A stretch of DNA of 64,000 nt from Rhytidiadelphus loreus. Taxonomy: Eukaryota; Streptophyta; Bryopsida; Hypnales; Hylocomiaceae. A program made the translations under genes and the position numbers. This document shows, piece after piece, positions 57,981-64,000 of this stretch. The notes beneath the pieces are model-generated. The model worked only from the letters and a program-made list of their open reading frames with translations. It was not told where the DNA came from and searched no databases. The stretch covers positions 34,546,863-34,610,862 of the forward strand of contig OX344761.1 of assembly GCA_947034895.1 (NCBI GenBank), given 5' to 3'. The first letter of the stretch is position 1. Every line of letters begins with the position of its first letter.

Positions 57981-58391
57981 TCACTCTCCCAGCGTTACTA
58001 AATTGCCATAAAACAGAAGCCTCAAGCCCTCAAAATATGCTTATCTACAGTAAATTACCTTGGAAGGGAATCATAACTTTCTGTCAAAAAGAAAAAGAAA
58101 AAACTAGTGAAACGACAGCCAGGACCAGACAGAGAACTGACCCCCTCGCTCGTCCCCGAAGGAAAACCCTGAAATTTTTTATTTCCCAGGCATGATAAAA
58201 TTTGCAATTTTTGGATTCATATTTGCAATCGGAGGCCCCAAATTAGCTAGTAGAGATGTAGAGCATACATTTTCTGGGCACAAAATAGGGGGTCATTTTT
58301 TTCCTTGCACCCTCTAGACTGACTTGGGGGGACGAGCGAGGGGGTCAGTTCACCCCGACCCCAGAGAGGTTCAGTCATGAGCCCATTGCTT

Positions 58392-58603
58392 TTAACCTCT
58401 AAGAGGTCCTAAAGTCTATATTCTGGATGATGAACAGAATGCTTCATGACATCGTTTTGTCCAAATGAATTCTCATTCATCCAGCATAAGATTTGAATCT
58501 TTGGAAGAAAACCTTTTTTGTATAACCAAATTGACATATTTATTCAATGAAATAAGCCAAAAGGTGCAAAAATTCAAAAAGGATTAAGACGTTAAACGGT
58601 TAA
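58392..58603 (+). mobile_element. short TTAA MITE, family G copy G2
   Basis: 212 bp, left end TTAACCTCTAAGAGGTCC, right end GACGTTAAACGGTTAA. Same internal landmarks as 54193-54419. It lies upstream of the pseudoprotease gene, beyond its 5' end. Confidence 0.75.
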
Positions 58604-58742
58604 AGAAAGAGAAAATACAAGGTTCCATTGGTACGTCGGCCAGCCAGAGGTCAGAACAGACAAAGGATCCGACAGCTCTCATATTTCGACGTCCTTCACC
58701 AAGACCGGAAATTTAAGATTAAGTTATATAGTTAATACTGGA

Positions 58743-59165
58743 ATGGGGAAAGGCAAATTACCACGGGGTGCACCTCCTCGTCGCGGAAGTTCATTTGATG
58801 CGAGTTGTTTGTACTGGAGATTTCCCCTCAAACCTATGCTTACATTTCTTCTAAACGCAAACTGTTATCATGTTCCAGAAGATGTCACATGATGGAGTAA
58901 TATAAAAAATCATTCTCTTCTTGACAGCTCCCTTGATGGCACACCTTCGGTTGCTGAACAACTGGCAATTCTTTGCTTGAACCGCACGATGGTCGGCGTA
59001 TTGGATTACAATGACATAGCAAGGCATGAGTTGGATACTTGGAACAAGAAATGGCAGGCGCTAGAGAGCCTGGCTTTCGGAATTCTTGTCGAGCAATCAG
59101 TAGTTCGAAGCTCACAAGCCAACGCTGTTTTAAATAGGTTATGTGCTTTATCCGGCACTCCGTGA
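58743..59165 (+). CDS. possible small two-exon gene, unrecognised
   Basis: A protein-like frame follows a good acceptor, CTTCTTGACAG (ending 58927). It contains SLDGTPSVAEQLAILC, LDYNDIARHELDTWNKK and ALESLAFGILVEQS, and ends in TGA at 59165. A short frame upstream from the ATG at 58743 (MGKGKLPRGAPPRRGSSF) could be its first exon, joined through a GT near 58815. The amphipathic, Leu-rich second part is unlike random AT-rich frames. Opposite-strand frames overlap. No family recognised, and the exon join is a guess. Confidence 0.33.
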
Positions 59166-61913
59166 ATTTCTTGATTCTCTGATGTCTGGGAGAGAGGGGA
59201 ATGCCTGATGGGGGTCAAAATTTGGTGTCCAGCCAACCCATCACCTAGTCCCACCCCTTCAACAATCTGCAAGCTACAACCAACACTTGTTACATCGTTA
59301 GTGCAGCGAACTAGATAGTACGTGCTGAACGAATAACCACACTTCGATCCTCTTCATTTTCAAATCACTTCAAGATATAATAAGATCTGCACACTTGAAC
59401 CGCCCTTCAAGGTGATCGTCATTCCATACCTGACGAGCTCGATTACTAACAGCTTAAACTCCAACCAACTTTTCAGTTTGGTATCCACCAGAGCCGAAGA
59501 CACATCTCTTGCTCCACAGTATCACCAATTTCTGCAGCAACGGTCCAAAGACTCTCATCAGGTTCTCGTAATATAATTCACTGCAGCCAAATTAACCAAG
59601 TACGTACTGCCTGCTGATCGATTGAGAGACATACATGCTGTCTCGCTTTACTAAAAAGCAACGAATGAAAACCTAGCTGTCGACGATCTGGTCTCATCTC
59701 TTGTCTGGGAAACAGTGCTTGCAGAACTGGGGAAATCAAAGTGTACGAAAATAGGGTAAGCACAGTGGCAATTGGAAAATTGATGACTGCGGAAACCACA
59801 TAGTCACCTTGGTCGAGCCCATGATGCAATAGCTAGCTTGTAATGAACTACTAGTACCTGACCTTGGATGGAGCATTTAAGTATTTTTCTTACTCTGATG
59901 TCCAAGTCAAAATTGTCTACAATCCAAAACACTTCTGCCAAACTTGATCATATGCCTGCAAAGTGCAAATTAACGTTGAGAATAACAAATTTACAGAAAC
60001 TGGAGAGAAAGTGAGTGCAAGTGAGGTTCAAATCAAAAGCAGCACAGACAACAAGACGGGTTAGTTGTTCAATTGAGTCGCGGCAGCTAGCTTGTATTTG
60101 CCGCGAAGCAAGCACACCTTCCCTGCAGGCTGACTACATGGGACTGGAGTTTGAAGCTTTCATCCCGAGGGCTCAGCAGTTATTCCGACATAGAATTATA
60201 GGAAACATGGCTGAAATTTCGAAAACCTACTGCTCCGATGACTTACCCTAACCCTACCCAGCGGCTGCCTAACCATTCATGATTAAGTGCCTAAGATACT
60301 ATCCTCACACCGACGTAATAAAGGACTAAAGGACGATAATGTTCAAACCATGGTCTCAAACTGTAGCAATCGCAACACCCTTACACAACCTTGCCATCTA
60401 AGTATCTGCAAATATCTGATACGGAATATGTCATAGCTGAACCGACATCAAGTATGTTCGCGCGACCGCCATCTAACTGCAAATATCTGATACGGAATAC
60501 ATCATAGCTGAACCGACATCAAGTATGTTCGCGCGACCGCCACTCTGATGGCAATTACCGTCAATCGACTGACAAGCCTTAAGGACAAGAATCGCGAGGG
60601 CGGTTCTCAGCGTCCACGTACACAAGAACAGGATTTAATCCCCTCCAGGCCGGCTATAGTCGACCGGATAACTACTCTAGGCAACTTTGATTGCATTGTG
60701 CCGCGCCTGATCTTTACAAGCGTTTTCTTCTGATCGCAAGAAACTCAATATCCGACTCTAAATTTAAAGTCCCCGAGGTAACGCTCAAGCCCAATCACTT
60801 CGTCAACCACAACCACTATTGCAACTTGTCGTGATAAACAAAAGACGTGGACCTTCGGGATGACTGTATGCCACTAGAATTAGGCAGCCGCCATGAAACT
60901 GATCAGCAAGAAAGCACCCTGGCCCATCGCGTACCATCTCATGCCACGTACGGTCACAACTCACTCCTAAACTCATCAAAAAGTGCAGGCCCGGCCCGCT
61001 CGTTTGCTGATCTCAAATCCATCACTATTCCACCTAACATACTTCCACAGCGCGACGTTCACCTACAGAAACAAACAGAGGAAACAAACAACGCACTGAA
61101 ACCTTTCCTCCTCCCCTTTCTCCTCCCATGACATGATTCCCACTCTCTCAACCTCCATTCCCTCCCTGTATTTCCACACTTCCCCGCACGGGCTTCTCCA
61201 CCGCCACGACTTGAACCATAAATCTAAAAACCACAGAAGCCTCCAAACCCCGATGAACTACAAACCTGTTCAAATAATCCGCCTCAAGCCTCACACTCAC
61301 GCCGGCGCATTACCACGCCACAAGCCTCCTTAAAACCGGGCGACCACGCTCCGCGCGATCCTCCTTCGCGAAAATAGAAAACCTCACGCAACAAGAACCT
61401 CCAATTACGATCGTCAAAGGTGCCGTACAATTGCAACCCTCGTTTAAATCCTCTGCATCTCGCGATCGCTGAACACAATGCCGAATTCATGGATGTTTTG
61501 ACCGTCACGAGGTCTAATGGCGACGTATCAGTTTGGGAAAGGAATGAGAGGTGGCATGTGGCGATTGTTGGTGGAACTGAACGGCGAGTGGATCGATTCG
61601 AAGATATGGGACGGAAGAGACGAGATGGAGTGCTGGCCAGGGCAGGGGACAAAGATCGCGAGAGCCGGAGTTGTGATGTTGCCCGAAGGAGGAGGTGTTG
61701 TTCCCGGGACTGGCGGGAGGTCGGGGCCTGCTGGCGATGGCGGGGCCTGCTGGCCCATGTGCGATGATGCGTCGGCGGACGGTGTCACGTGGAGTGGAGA
61801 CGATATTAGGAAACATCGCGACTCAGGGCGGACATGGTTTGCTTGACCACGGGACCACGTTCGGCTTCCTCGCTCTTGGGGGCAACTTACAACTTAGAAA
61901 TTTCCTTAGGTGA
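59166..61913. other. unique region with GC-rich island, no firm gene
   Basis: Composition rises steadily to a GC- and CpG-rich island at about 60800-61880, the only such island in the window. Within 61284-61913 several frames on both strands stay open, as happens by chance in GC-rich DNA. A gene start or promoter is likely here, but I cannot choose a strand or frame. Includes the tandem duplication at 60406-60547. Confidence 0.4.
60406..60547 (+). repeat. 71-bp tandem duplication
   Basis: CTGCAAATATCTGATACGG at 60406 recurs at 60477, and both are followed by AACCGACATCAAGTATGTTC and GCGCGACCGCC. The copies differ at only a few positions. Confidence 0.9.
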
Positions 61914-62524
61914 ATTTGGCAATTTGATCATCGTTCAAAAAATAGAGAACATTTCACAAAACATTAAGTGAAAGAGTCTATCCTTATCCTCAAAGAACCC
62001 TCTAAGGAGTCCCATCAAAATGAACTACTCTCAGTCAAGAAAATGGTGAAACTTTTTTCCTATCTCCATTTACCTTCTTAATGATGAATAGAACTCATAC
62101 AAGATAGAGACATTAATTTGTCATAGAAATTGTATTCTACATAGGTCATATAGCCTTCATAATATAGCCTTGCTTTTCAAATGCATTGAGATTCTATTCA
62201 ACCCAATGTCCTTTTCCAAAAATGACAACTCAATAAAACATCACCACAAATAAAATCCATAAGATTGCTCTTATACTACCAAGGCAAAAACTTCTATAGT
62301 TGATATATTGAATTCCACTATGGTTGCTAAGTGCTTAGTAGTTGAAGCAACAATGAGCTTCAAATCCATTAATTATGCAAATATTCCTAATTATGGTAAT
62401 TGGATAATGGACAAGACATTGAATTGGAACCAAAATCTTATGACTTGTAAATAATTATGATGCCCTCCTACAACTATTAGTAAGATAGGATGACGCATTG
62501 TAGTCCTTTTTGTTGTTGCCCGTA
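61914..62524. other. no gene seen
   Basis: AT-rich sequence between the GC-rich island and a TTAA element; no recognisable features. Confidence 0.45.
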
Positions 62525-63464
62525 TTAACCCCTGAAGGACCATTGTCCCTTCGGGGGACAAATGTGTTTTTGGGCAAGTACCTACGGGCTGAAATTTTCT
62601 CCTAATTTTTTGAAATTTTTTTTGGAGGTAGAAAAGTTGATTAGCGTTGTGGGAATATAAATTTTTTCAAAATCGGTGCCCGTGAACAATAGTTATGACC
62701 AAATAAGCTCAAACGAGGGGACGGCGGGCAGCTCGGGCAGCCAAAAAAATGGACAAAAAATTGAATTTTCTTTTTAATATTATTTTTCCTCATAGATTTT
62801 ATTTTTGTCTATCTGAATAGCTTTGATTCATTTCATTTGGATATGTTATGAGAAAGTTATGGACATTCTTGTTTTTCGGGCAGTTAGAGCATCTTCTTGA
62901 AAAAAATAACTTGTAGGATTCATTTCTGAATGCAATTTTTCAAACTTTTCAATTTATTTTTTTGCATGGTCTGATTTACTTGCTAGAACAATCTCACCAT
63001 TGGGATAAGTGCATCTTAATTCCATCTAAAATATATGAATATTTTAGATTTTCCTTCTATCTCATACCTACTTCTACTTAACAATTTTTTTAACAATGAT
63101 AATTAATTTTTATTTTGAATTTTTTTTACCTAGACTCTCAACTCAATTCTCCACTATCAAGATTTAAAGCTCAAAACTCTGTAGTGCAAAAAAATTTAAG
63201 TTAAAAATGTTCAAAGTCAAAAATTCTAGTCCCGTAATGTGCTGAAAAACTTGTTTTTTCCACTTTAAACATAGATATCTTGCAATCTGAGCGGTCAAAA
63301 ATTCTGAAATTGTTTCCACACACTCTCATACTAGTTAGGTGTAAGATCCTGTGGTTATATATGGGGAAAAAAACAATGTTTCAATTTTTTTTACTCCTTG
63401 CTATAGGTATGGCAGTTTTGAGTGTTTTCTGGCAGAAAAAAGGCCTTGGTCCTTTAGGGGTTAA
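62525..63464 (+). mobile_element. TTAA-flanked non-autonomous element, family C copy C2
   Basis: 940 bp, left end TTAACCCCTGAAGGACC, right end GGTCCTTTAGGGGTTAA. Full-length reverse twin of 11066-12012. It has GGGGACGGCGGGCAGCTCGG, GGATATGTTATGAGAAAG, TTCATTTCTGAATGCAATTT and the right subterminal block ATATCTTGCAATCTGAGCGG / GTAAGATCCTG / GGCAGTTTTGAG. No open frame of note. Confidence 0.87.
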
Positions 63465-64000
63465 AATTGATTGCATCCACCCAAAAAAATTGCAATAGAA
63501 AACAAATCAAAAAATTGCCACATGTATTTGTGGCCAAGTGTTTGCCCATTAGGCTTTCATTTCTTTTATTAACAGTTTTGATTCATTTAGGTAGTCAACT
63601 CATTTTTGAGAAAAACAACAAAACAATATATTAATAGGTGGTCAAAGCAAAAACATATAGATTTCCATTGTTATCCCAAAGGAGGACTGTTTTCATCAAT
63701 TTGGATGCTAATGTGGATCTCTTGAGTACCTACATAGTTGCAATGGTGATCCAAATTTGCCCTTCAAGATTGTCAAATTATGAATGAATTGTTTGCAATA
63801 TGTAGAATAACATGGTGTTCATTGATTTCAAAAAATGGTAGCTTTTCAACTTAATTACCGTATACACTGAGTTGTCTTAATGAGAACCCTTGTACAATTT
63901 TTAATACCTTAAGGTGCAACATGATGAGATTGGGTCACAATTGAATTGGGGGTAGTTTTGGATCTACTTAAATTATCTTATGCCCTCCTTGGGGATGTAA
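63465..64000. other. no gene seen
   Basis: AT-rich sequence to the window edge; nothing recognised. Confidence 0.45.

Noticed and set aside
61284..61913. Several overlapping open frames in the GC-rich island
   Set aside because: GC-rich DNA lacks stop codons by chance; frames on both strands are similar in quality.
7328..63464. CCCTAAA words resembling plant telomere repeats
   Set aside because: They occur once per element end, next to TTAA, and never as tandem arrays, so they are transposon termini.
1..64000. tRNA, rRNA or other structured RNA genes
   Set aside because: None was recognised by eye; a covariance-model scan would be needed to exclude them.

Overview
This window looks like nuclear DNA of a land plant. 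The evidence is a plant-type F-box/kelch gene, a protein carrying a DLN-type EAR repressor motif, GT-AG introns, a Ty1/copia retrotransposon and several classes of plant-style MITE. The sequence is very AT-rich and gene-poor. I cannot name the species. The unfamiliar gene families and the abundance of one TTAA-flanked repeat superfamily lead me to suspect a non-flowering lineage, but that is inference.

Layout. 1-10.5 kb: an LTR-end-like repeat, then a decayed copia element (2231-6212) with one recognisable 3' LTR, then repeats and a GC-richer stretch without a clear gene. 10.5-25.3 kb: almost entirely miniature transposons, several abutted or nested. 25.3-32.4 kb: a small cluster of genes I do not recognise: a coiled-coil/RING-like protein, a small ORF, a multi-exon minus-strand gene, a SANT/trihelix-like minus-strand pseudogene, and a 152-aa gene with a clear TATA box. 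32.5-46 kb: a possible retroelement LTR fragment, a near-perfect CACTA-type hairpin MITE, AT minisatellite, repeats and long empty stretches. 46.0-47.3 kb: F-box/kelch gene, minus strand. 48.3-54.4 kb: more TTAA elements around a decayed Gag-like gene. 55.2-58.0 kb: a six-exon minus-strand gene coding for a protease-like protein that has lost catalytic residues and carries an EAR motif. 58.4-62 kb: a MITE, a possible short gene and a GC-rich island. 62.5-63.5 kb: another full TTAA element.

The dominant signal is a superfamily of non-autonomous elements. They start TTAA-CCCCTAAAGG and end CCTTTAGGGG-TTAA, so they carry the TTAA target and CCC/GGG termini known from piggyBac transposons. About twenty complete or broken copies fall into several size classes (about 220, 550-600, 740 and 940 bp). 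Some neighbours share one TTAA. No transposase for them is visible here.

A second theme is decay. The copia pol frame and the SANT-like pseudogene have in-frame stops but few or no frameshifts, and the stops sit where one C-to-T change would create them. The gene cluster at 25-32 kb does not form a recognisable pathway.
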